64,000 nucleotides of DNA from a virus. Of this stretch, positions 57,053-64,000 are shown piece after piece. Location of the stretch: IMG/VR virus record IMGVR_UViG_3300032238_000944, positions 18,926 through 82,925 of that record, one strand, 5' to 3'. The translations under genes and the position numbers were made by a program. Every line of letters begins with the position of its first letter. Position 1 is the stretch's first letter. Under the pieces are notes generated by a model that made no database searches, was not told where the DNA came from, and saw only the letters and a list, made by a program, of their open reading frames with translations.

Positions 57053-60000
57053 TGCCTACAGTATCAGTCGCAAGCACTAGTTATAACGTTACAGTAGGTT
57101 ATCAACCTAGTCTGGGAGTAACTCAGGCTGCTAGATCATTGCAAGGTGTTCAGGGATTGCAGGGAAGTCAAGGAACACAAGGATTTACAGGTAGTCAAGG
57201 TAGTCAAGGTCTTCAAGGTCTCGACGGTGCTTTTGCCGGACAAGGTGTACAAGGAACCCAAGGTAGGCAAGGAACCCAAGGATCACAAGGTCTTCAAGGT
57301 CTTCAAGGTACTTTAGGTTCTCAAGGACTTCAAGGACTGCAAGGTCTTCAAGGAACTCAAGGAACTCAAGGTGTTCAAGGTGGATTAAGTGCTCAAGGAT
57401 CTATCGGTATTCAAGGAAATTCTGGAACACAAGGATCACAGGGCGTTCAAGGTGGATTAAGTGCTCAAGGAAGAGTAGGTATTCAGGGATCACAAGGTCT
57501 TCAAGGAACTCAAGGACTTCAGGGGCATCAAGGAATTCAAGGTCTTCAAGGATCTCAAGGTGGACAAGGAACTTTTGGAATTCAGGGTAGTATTGGATAT
57601 CAAGGAACATCTGGGGCTCAAGGATTAAAAGGAGTTCAAGGCCTTCAAGGAACTCAAGGTCTCCAAGGTGTTCAAGGACAATTAGGTTCTCAAGGAACTC
57701 AAGGTCTTCAAGGAACTCAAGGTCTCCAAGGTCTTCAAGGTCTTCAGGGAACTCAAGGTCTCCAAGGTCTTCAAGGTCTTCAGGGAACTCAGGGTCTTCA
57801 GGGTCTTCAAGGTTTACAAGGGCTCCAGGGTCTTCAGGGTACACAGGGAACTCAAGGACTTCAAGGTTTACAAGGTCTTCAAGGTCTTCAGGGAACTCAG
57901 GGACTTCAGGGTCTTCAAGGAACTCAAGGACTTCAGGGTCTTCAGGGTACACAAGGTACTCAAGGTCTCTGGGGTGCTCAAGGAACACAAGGAGCATTAG
58001 GTCTTCAAGGAACCACCGGATCTCAGGGTTCAGTGGGAATTCAAGGTGCATTTGGTTCTCAAGGAACACAAGGTCTTCAGGGAACTCAAGGAACTCAAGG
58101 ACACCAAGGCACTCAAGGACTTCAAGGACTTCAAGGTTTACAGGGTGTTCAGGGATTAAGTAATCAAGGTGTTCAAGGTACTCAAGGTTTGCAAGGTTTG
58201 CAAGGTCTTCAGGGAACCCAGGGTCTTCAAGGTTTACAAGGTCTTCAAGGTCTCCAGGGTCTGCAAGGATTACAAGGTGTTCAAGGAACTCAAGGACTTC
58301 AAGGTGTTCAGGGTGAAGTAGGTAGTTTTGGTGGTGCTACGTTTGATTACACATTTAGCACCAATACATCAGATTCTGATCCTGGAACTGGAAAATTAAG
58401 ATTTGATAATTCTAATATTTCTTCAGCATTACATCTTTATATCAATGAATATGATGATGGTGGAGTCTATATTCACAATTTCTTACAGACAATTGATGAT
58501 AGTACATCAACAATTAAAGGACATTTTAAAGTTTCTGAAAAATTAAATGCAGAAAATTTTGCTTTATATACAATATCAGCTCTCACATATACTACAACAT
58601 ATTTTAAAGTTGATTGTGCATATGTTTCTGGAAGCGTAATAACATTTCCAAACCTTGATGATGTCATTATTACCTTCGCAAGAACTGGTGATAAAGGTGA
58701 TACAGGTTCTCAAGGAATTCAAGGAACTCAAGGGACCCAAGGCCTTTGGGGTGCTCAAGGAACTCAAGGTCTCCAAGGTCTCCAAGGTCTTCAGGGAACA
58801 CAAGGACTTCAAGGTCTTCAAGGTCTTTGGGGTGCTCAAGGAACACAAGGACTTCAAGGTTTACAAGGTCTTCAGGGTGTTCAGGGTACACAGGGAACTC
58901 AAGGTCTTCAAGGACTTCAGGGACTTCAGGGTACTCAAGGACTTCAAGGAACTCAAGGTCTTCAGGGTCTTCAAGGTCTTTGGGGTGCTCAAGGAACTAC
59001 AGGTGCTCAAGGATCTACAGGTTCTCAGGGATCTACAGGTTCTCAAGGAACTCAAGGAACATTGGGTCTTCAAGGAACCACCGGATCTCAAGGATCAGTA
59101 GGAATTCAGGGTGCTGTTGGTTCTCAAGGTGCAGTGGGATCTCAAGGATCTCAAGGACTCCAAGGACTCCAAGGACTCCAAGGACTCCAAGGTCTTCAAG
59201 GAACACAAGGACTTCAAGGTGTTCAAGGTTTAAGTAATCAAGGTGTTCAAGGAACACAAGGTCTTCAAGGTTTACAAGGTGTTCAAGGAACTCAAGGTTT
59301 ACAAGGTCTTCAAGGAGCTCAAGGACACCAAGGAACACAAGGAACTCAAGGTTTACAAGGTGTTCAAGGAACACAAGGTCTTCAAGGTTTACAAGGTCTT
59401 CAAGGAACTCAAGGTTTACAAGGTCTTCAAGGAACTCAAGGTTTACAAGGTGTTCAAGGTTTACAAGGTGTTCAAGGAACACAAGGAACTCAAGGACTTC
59501 AAGGTGTTCAGGGTCTTGTGGGTGGAAATGCAGGTAAAATTTATTACTTTGATAAGACTGCTTCAGGTGTTGGAACTTATTATGAAGCATTAGAAAGTCC
59601 ATCAATAAATGGAATTCAGACTACATCAGTCACAGTCAATACATCCGTTGCATTAGTTTATGTTGATTCATTTATCACACCTTCAGGTTCTCCAGGTGTT
59701 CTTTCTTTACCAACAGGAGAAGGTGAAATTAGTGTTTATACCACATTAAGTAATGCAAATGGTGTTGCATCATTAACACTTGAAGTTCTTAAATGCAATA
59801 ATGACGGAACTGGTTTAACAACAGTTTCATCATCAACTTCAAATAGTTTTGCAGGAAACACAAGACAAGACATTCATTTTAATTATCTCATATCTACTGC
59901 AATACCATTATTAATTACAGACCGTCTTGTTTTTAGACTTTATGCAACAAGAATAAGTGGTCCAAATAGTTTTGATGTACTTGTTAATTATGCAGATAAT

Positions 60001-62943
60001 ACTGAAAGTAATATCAAAACTACGATTAGTGCTGGTGCAGTAGGTGCTCAGGGCGCTCAAGGTATTCAAGGTTTACAAGGTCTTCAAGGAACTCAAGGTC
60101 TTCAGGGAACACAAGGTTTAATTGGACCATTACCAGAAACTGTAACATATTATCCAAATAATGTTGCTATGGAACCTGGATTTGGTTCTTATAGTTCTGG
60201 ATCTCTTGTTGGAATTCAAACATTTAATGATTGGCCACAAGGATATTTTTATGGTCTTTATGATACTGCAACAACTCCTGGATTTGATGTTCGTGTTGGG
60301 TTTACGAGTGTAACAAAATTTAACAAAGTTGTCTTATTCGTAAATTATCAGGGATCTTCATCTCATACTGTTGACGTTGATCTATACAACTGGACCAATA
60401 GTACTTGGGATACGGTTCAAACATATAGTGGATTGGGAACTTTTACTCAGTTCCAACCTGGAGTCATTGATAGTGCTCCATATATTAATGCGGGTATTGT
60501 TTCTGCAAGACTTTATCATATATCTACTGGTTTTCCATCACATTATACTCAAATTGATTATTTTGCACTTGAAGACTCAATTGCTGGAGGTCAAGGACCT
60601 AGAGGAGCGCAAGGAAAAACTGGTGCTCAAGGAACACAAGGTCTTCAGGGAACTCAAGGACTACAAGGTCTTCAAGGAACACAAGGTCTTCAGGGTGTTC
60701 AGGGACTTCAAGGAACTCAAGGTCTTCAGGGTGTTCAAGGAACCCAAGGTCTTCAAGGAACACAAGGTCTTCAGGGTGTTCAGGGACTCCAAGGACTCCA
60801 AGGACTCCAAGGTCTTCAGGGTGTTCAGGGACTTCAAGGAACACAAGGTCTTCAGGGTCTTCAGGGTGTTCAAGGAACTCAAGGTCTTCAAGGAACTCAA
60901 GGCCTTTGGGGAGCACAAGGAACTCAAGGAACGTTAGGTGTTCAAGGAACTACAGGTTCACAAGGATCTACAGGAATTCAAGGGGATGTTGGATCTCAAG
61001 GAACTCAAGGAACATTAGGTATTCAAGGATCTACAGGTTCTCAAGGTTCTACTGGAATTCAAGGGGATGTTGGTTCTCAAGGTACAATAGGTTCTCAAGG
61101 AACACAAGGACTTCAGGGTCTTCAAGGTTTACAAGGTCTTCAAGGAGAATTAGGTGCTCAAGGAATTCAAGGACTTCAAGGTACTTTAGGTTCTCAAGGT
61201 ATTCAAGGTTTACAGGGACTTCAAGGCACTCAAGGACATCAAGGAACTCAAGGTGGATTAAGTGCTCAAGGAACTCAAGGAACTCAAGGAACATTAGGGT
61301 CTCAAGGTACTCAAGGACTTCAAGGAACTCAAGGTGTACAAGGACAGGTAGGTAGTTTTGGTGGTGCCACTTTTGATTATACTTTTGATAGTTCTACTAC
61401 AGATTCTGATCCAGGAACAGGAAAATTAAGATTCAGCAATTCAAATATTACTTCTGCACTTCATCTTTATATTAGTGATAGTGATGATGGTGGAATTAAT
61501 ATTGATAGTTTTATGCAAACGATTGATGATAGTACATCAAATATTAAGGGACACTTCAAAGTTTCAAATAAAACAAATGCAGAAAACTTTGTTCTGTTCA
61601 CAATTGCAGCATTATCAGACAATGGAACTTATTATGATGTTGATTGTGCATATGTTTCGGGTAGTCTAACAACCTTTAGTGATACTGATGTTATTATTAC
61701 CTTTGCAAGAACTGGCGATAAAGGTGATACAGGTTCTCAAGGATCTACTGGATCTCAAGGTACTGTAGGATCTCAAGGAGAAATTGGTTCTCAGGGTGCT
61801 GTAGGATCTCAAGGAGCAATTGGTTCTCAGGGTGCTGTAGGATCTCAAGGTGCAATAGGATCTCAAGGAACTCAAGGTATTCAGGGCGGTTTAAGTGCTC
61901 AAGGTGCTGTAGGCTCTCAAGGTGCGGTAGGTTCTCAAGGATCTGTTGGATATGTTGGTGCCGATGGGGCTCAAGGTAATGTAGGATCTCAGGGTGCAAC
62001 AGGAACTCAAGGTGCATCAGGTGCTCAAGGAACACAAGGAGCATTAGGTGCTCAAGGAACTACAGGTGCTCAAGGATCTACAGGTTCTCAAGGATCTACA
62101 GGTTCTCAAGGAACACAAGGAGCATTAGGTACTCAAGGTAATTCTGGTGCTCAAGGTTCCACTGGTATTCAAGGCACATCTGGTACGGTAGGCTCTCAGG
62201 GTTCATCAGGTTCTCAAGGATCTAAAGGAATTCAAGGGGATGTTGGTTCTCAAGGTACTTCAGGACCATCAACAACAATTAATGCTGCTGATGATACTAC
62301 AACCACAACTCTTTATCCTGTTATGGTTGCAGCAACCGGAAGCAACCAAACTGCAAAAGCAAGAAGTACTGCTACTGCATTTAGTTTTAATGCAAGCACT
62401 AATACATTATCTGCATCTGCAGTAAATGCATCTGGAGGTCTTACTAATGGTGGATTTGATTTTATATTAGGTAATACAGACCAATCATCAAGGGGAAATA
62501 GTGCCAATTCTAGAGCACTCGTTAAAGATAGCAATGCAACTCTTGTAATTAATTATGCTGGTGATTTTGGTGGTGGTGTAAGAGTTGATAGTAGTATGAT
62601 TGCAACTTTAAAGAATTATGCAGAAACAATCAACGCAGTTGGAAACACTGGAACCGCAGCAACAATCAACCTTGCAAATGGAAACTTTGTTACTGCAACT
62701 CTTACAGGTAACTGTACATTCACATTTACTACAGGAATAACAAGTGGCGCAGTTTCATTCACATTATTCCTTACTAATGATGGCACAGCGGGTAGAACAA
62801 TTGCATGGCCTGCAGCAGTTGTTTGGCCTGGAGGAACAGTTCCTACCAGAACTACAACAGCAAATAAAACTGATGTTTATACATTCTTTACCACCAATAA
62901 TGGAAGTACTTGGTACGGAAACCTTGCTCAATACAACTACTAA
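57052..62943 (+). CDS. Collagen-like fibre protein, 1963 aa
   Basis: Short N-terminal domain (1-30), then five Gly-X-Y blocks (residues about 32-420, 547-822, 999-1024, 1180-1432, 1556-1738) separated by four globular domains. The triplets are almost all Gly-X-Gln with X = Leu, Thr, Val, Ser, Ile; proline is virtually absent. Globular domains 1 and 4 ([36 protein letters not shown]) are paralogues. The C-terminal 105 residues match the small tip protein at 1666. Likely a long trimeric fibre made late. TAATG overlap with the adaptor. Confidence 0.85.
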   Translation: MPTVSVASTSYNVTVGYQPSLGVTQAARSLQGVQGLQGSQGTQGFTGSQGSQGLQGLDGAFAGQGVQGTQGRQGTQGSQGLQGLQGTLGSQGLQGLQGLQGTQGTQGVQGGLSAQGSIGIQGNSGTQGSQGVQGGLSAQGRVGIQGSQGLQGTQGLQGHQGIQGLQGSQGGQGTFGIQGSIGYQGTSGAQGLKGVQGLQGTQGLQGVQGQLGSQGTQGLQGTQGLQGLQGLQGTQGLQGLQGLQGTQGLQGLQGLQGLQGLQGTQGTQGLQGLQGLQGLQGTQGLQGLQGTQGLQGLQGTQGTQGLWGAQGTQGALGLQGTTGSQGSVGIQGAFGSQGTQGLQGTQGTQGHQGTQGLQGLQGLQGVQGLSNQGVQGTQGLQGLQGLQGTQGLQGLQGLQGLQGLQGLQGVQGTQGLQGVQGEVGSFGGATFDYTFSTNTSDSDPGTGKLRFDNSNISSALHLYINEYDDGGVYIHNFLQTIDDSTSTIKGHFKVSEKLNAENFALYTISALTYTTTYFKVDCAYVSGSVITFPNLDDVIITFARTGDKGDTGSQGIQGTQGTQGLWGAQGTQGLQGLQGLQGTQGLQGLQGLWGAQGTQGLQGLQGLQGVQGTQGTQGLQGLQGLQGTQGLQGTQGLQGLQGLWGAQGTTGAQGSTGSQGSTGSQGTQGTLGLQGTTGSQGSVGIQGAVGSQGAVGSQGSQGLQGLQGLQGLQGLQGTQGLQGVQGLSNQGVQGTQGLQGLQGVQGTQGLQGLQGAQGHQGTQGTQGLQGVQGTQGLQGLQGLQGTQGLQGLQGTQGLQGVQGLQGVQGTQGTQGLQGVQGLVGGNAGKIYYFDKTASGVGTYYEALESPSINGIQTTSVTVNTSVALVYVDSFITPSGSPGVLSLPTGEGEISVYTTLSNANGVASLTLEVLKCNNDGTGLTTVSSSTSNSFAGNTRQDIHFNYLISTAIPLLITDRLVFRLYATRISGPNSFDVLVNYADNTESNIKTTISAGAVGAQGAQGIQGLQGLQGTQGLQGTQGLIGPLPETVTYYPNNVAMEPGFGSYSSGSLVGIQTFNDWPQGYFYGLYDTATTPGFDVRVGFTSVTKFNKVVLFVNYQGSSSHTVDVDLYNWTNSTWDTVQTYSGLGTFTQFQPGVIDSAPYINAGIVSARLYHISTGFPSHYTQIDYFALEDSIAGGQGPRGAQGKTGAQGTQGLQGTQGLQGLQGTQGLQGVQGLQGTQGLQGVQGTQGLQGTQGLQGVQGLQGLQGLQGLQGVQGLQGTQGLQGLQGVQGTQGLQGTQGLWGAQGTQGTLGVQGTTGSQGSTGIQGDVGSQGTQGTLGIQGSTGSQGSTGIQGDVGSQGTIGSQGTQGLQGLQGLQGLQGELGAQGIQGLQGTLGSQGIQGLQGLQGTQGHQGTQGGLSAQGTQGTQGTLGSQGTQGLQGTQGVQGQVGSFGGATFDYTFDSSTTDSDPGTGKLRFSNSNITSALHLYISDSDDGGINIDSFMQTIDDSTSNIKGHFKVSNKTNAENFVLFTIAALSDNGTYYDVDCAYVSGSLTTFSDTDVIITFARTGDKGDTGSQGSTGSQGTVGSQGEIGSQGAVGSQGAIGSQGAVGSQGAIGSQGTQGIQGGLSAQGAVGSQGAVGSQGSVGYVGADGAQGNVGSQGATGTQGASGAQGTQGALGAQGTTGAQGSTGSQGSTGSQGTQGALGTQGNSGAQGSTGIQGTSGTVGSQGSSGSQGSKGIQGDVGSQGTSGPSTTINAADDTTTTTLYPVMVAATGSNQTAKARSTATAFSFNASTNTLSASAVNASGGLTNGGFDFILGNTDQSSRGNSANSRALVKDSNATLVINYAGDFGGGVRVDSSMIATLKNYAETINAVGNTGTAATINLANGNFVTATLTGNCTFTFTTGITSGAVSFTLFLTNDGTAGRTIAWPAAVVWPGGTVPTRTTTANKTDVYTFFTTNNGSTWYGNLAQYNY
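57145..58310 (+). repeat. Tandem Gly-X-Gln coding repeat, block 1
   Basis: Degenerate 9-18 bp units built on GGTCTTCAAGGAACTCAA. It produces long open frames on both strands that are not genes. Confidence 0.9.
58690..59515 (+). repeat. Tandem Gly-X-Gln coding repeat, block 2
   Basis: Same units as block 1, after the first globular domain. Confidence 0.9.
60590..61350 (+). repeat. Tandem Gly-X-Gln coding repeat, block 4
   Basis: Same units; a very short block 3 lies at about 60045-60120. Confidence 0.9.
61716..62265 (+). repeat. Tandem collagen-like coding repeat, block 5
   Basis: Serine- and alanine-rich variant ([16 protein letters not shown] type) before the C-terminal tip. Confidence 0.9.
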
Positions 62944-62946
62944 ATA
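62939..62946 (+). promoter_or_regulatory. Possible late promoter variant ACTAAATA
   Basis: Overlaps the TAA of the collagen-like gene; 21 nt before ATG 62968. One base from NATAAATA. Confidence 0.35.
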
Positions 62947-62967
62947 ATTGAAACAATTTACTTTGTT

Positions 62968-63933
62968 ATGAATTTTGTACAACGTGCTCTAGAGCATGGT
63001 GGAAGCATTAAACCTCTGATTATTCCATCTGAACTTACAAATGGAACTGGTCTTTGCAATCCATCAGTATTTGTAGAAGACGATAAAATATTTCTAAATC
63101 TTCGTCATATTCAATATACACTTTACCATTCTGAACTCTGCAACTATGAGCATCAGTATGGTCCTTTGGTGTATCTCAATCCAGAGAATGATATCACACT
63201 TACAACCACAAATTATCTTTGTCAGTTGAATGACAATCTTGATATTGTCCATTATGCAAAAGTGGATACATCTGCTTTTGATAAGAAACCATTATGGGAA
63301 TTTGTTGGACTTGAGGATGCAAGACTTGTAAAATGGAACAATAAGTATTATCTTTCAGGAGTTCGTAGAGATTTAGATACGATTGGTACTGGAAGAATGG
63401 AATTAAGTGAAATTGAAATTACTGATACTGAAGTCAAAGAAATTTCAAGATTTCGCATTCCAGCTCCTGGAGATGACAATTCTTATTGCGAAAAGAACTG
63501 GATGCCAATCCTAGACCAACCATTTCATTATGTAAAATGGACAAATGGAACAGAAGTTGTAAAAGTAGATCCTGAAAATAAAACATGCGAGACTGTAGTA
63601 TTAAAAGATTGGACTTGGGCTCCTAAAGATTTACGTGGTGGTTCTCAGGTGATTCCCTATAAAGATGGATACTTAACACTCAATCATGAAACTGATTTGT
63701 ATAAGTCAGAAGCAGGTAGAAAGGATGCAACGTATAGACATAAGTTTACTTACTGGGATAAGAACTGGAACATTCGAAAGTTCTCTGAGGTGTTTTCATT
63801 TTTAGATGCAAAGATTGAGTTTGCTTGTGGTATGGCAAAATATAAAAATGATTATCTGATTTCTTTTGGATATCAAGATAATGCTGCATATATTCTTCGT
63901 GTTCCTGGAAATTTATTTGAGGAGTTTGTATGA
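62968..63933 (+). CDS. Beta-propeller protein, GH43/GH130-like
   Basis: 321 residues with recurring propeller-blade motifs: NPSVFVEDDKIFLNLRHIQY, WEFVGLEDARLVKWNNKYYL, GGSQVIPYKDGYLTLNHETD, YWDKNWNIRKFSEVF, IEFACGMAKYKNDYLISFGY. These fit five-bladed glycoside-hydrolase or phosphorylase-type propellers (the LEDAR/D acidic residues are the expected catalytic region), often found beside glycosyltransferases. Substrate unknown. ATGA overlap with the following glycosyltransferase-like gene suggests a shared glycan pathway. Confidence 0.6.
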   Translation: MNFVQRALEHGGSIKPLIIPSELTNGTGLCNPSVFVEDDKIFLNLRHIQYTLYHSELCNYEHQYGPLVYLNPENDITLTTTNYLCQLNDNLDIVHYAKVDTSAFDKKPLWEFVGLEDARLVKWNNKYYLSGVRRDLDTIGTGRMELSEIEITDTEVKEISRFRIPAPGDDNSYCEKNWMPILDQPFHYVKWTNGTEVVKVDPENKTCETVVLKDWTWAPKDLRGGSQVIPYKDGYLTLNHETDLYKSEAGRKDATYRHKFTYWDKNWNIRKFSEVFSFLDAKIEFACGMAKYKNDYLISFGYQDNAAYILRVPGNLFEEFV

Positions 63934-64000
63934 ATAAGTTAGAAGGATTTCCGTCAGTTTATTATTTGAGTTTAGAAGAAAGTCTTGATAGAAGAACTGA
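63930..64000 (+). CDS. Start of a GT25-like glycosyltransferase (3' partial)
   Basis: Only 23 codons are inside the window: MNKLEGFPSVYYLSLEESLD then RRT. The xxYYLSLxxxxDRR pattern is the N-terminal strand of family-25-type glycosyltransferases (LPS galactosyltransferases, collagen galactosyltransferases). ATG overlaps the previous stop. Confidence 0.5.
   Translation, partial: MNKLEGFPSVYYLSLEESLDRRT

Noticed and set aside
57401-62044. Many long open frames on both strands within the collagen-like gene, including a 222-codon minus-strand frame
   Set aside because: They are by-products of the 9-bp coding repeat; their compositions mirror the repeat and they have no ribosome sites. The + frame starting at 57052 explains the region.
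2058-62943. Hydroxylation of the collagen-like fibre by the phage prolyl-hydroxylase-like enzymes
   Set aside because: The Gly-X-Gln blocks contain almost no proline or lysine, so classic collagen hydroxylation has no substrate there. The Gly-Pro-rich adhesin at 2650 is a better, still unproven, candidate.
1-64000. tRNA genes, CRISPR arrays, photosynthesis genes (psbA, psbD, hli) and insertion sequences
   Set aside because: Common or conceivable in cyanophages, but I found no cloverleaf with a TTCGA arm, no spacer-repeat array, no recognisable photosynthesis protein and no transposase in this window.

Overview
This window reads as part of the genome of a T4-like marine cyanophage (a contractile-tailed cyanomyovirus infecting Synechococcus or Prochlorococcus). 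The basis is a low-GC, gene-dense sequence with every supported gene on the + strand, a recognisable T4 virion block (gp25, gp6, a giant gp7-position protein, gp8, a DUF4815-type protein, gp13, gp14, gp15, gp16), NATAAATA late-promoter motifs, and many small proteins and 2-oxoglutarate/Fe(II) oxygenases of the kind seen in cyanomyoviruses. No tRNA, rRNA, CRISPR or photosynthesis gene was found here.

Layout. 1-6.0 kb holds tail-fibre and adhesin genes: the end of one fibre protein, an S74-chaperone fibre, a small tip protein and a polyglycine adhesin. They are interleaved with three 2OG-Fe(II) oxygenases and small proteins. 6.0-29.3 kb is an early/middle accessory region of about 70 mostly tiny genes, often overlapping by ATGA or TAATG. 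Recognisable members are a HExxH metallopeptidase, a Cys/His/Asp protein, a ParB-like protein, an SF2 helicase, a cupin, four more 2OG oxygenases, AbrB-, FeoA- and DUF2384-like proteins, a GIY-YIG endonuclease between two possible head-internal proteins, a KxDG nucleotidyltransferase and a GT-A glycosyltransferase. 29.3-56.7 kb is the late virion block. 56.7-64 kb holds a 1963-residue collagen-like fibre followed by a beta-propeller protein and the start of a GT25-like glycosyltransferase.

Regulation. The accessory region carries 12 copies of one promoter-like module. An upstream box (consensus CAGTTnnnGAAGTGTCCAC, with two half-boxes exactly 11 bp apart) lies 46-49 bp before a -10 hexamer, TATAAT or a variant, that is followed by (G/A)GCCA. 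Most copies lack a good -35, and several carry an intrinsic terminator between box and -10. None was noticed in the virion blocks, which instead use NATAAATA, usually overlapping the stop codon of the preceding gene. This module family is the strongest candidate here for something undescribed. Second candidates are the 272-bp gene-free stretch at 26092-26363, with a perfect inverted pair of cyanobacterial-type DnaA boxes, and a GTTAT cluster with about 16-bp spacing at 27.15-27.23 kb.

All calls come from reading the sequence. Family names are recognised from motifs and gene order, and no database search was run. T4 protein lengths quoted for comparison are from memory.
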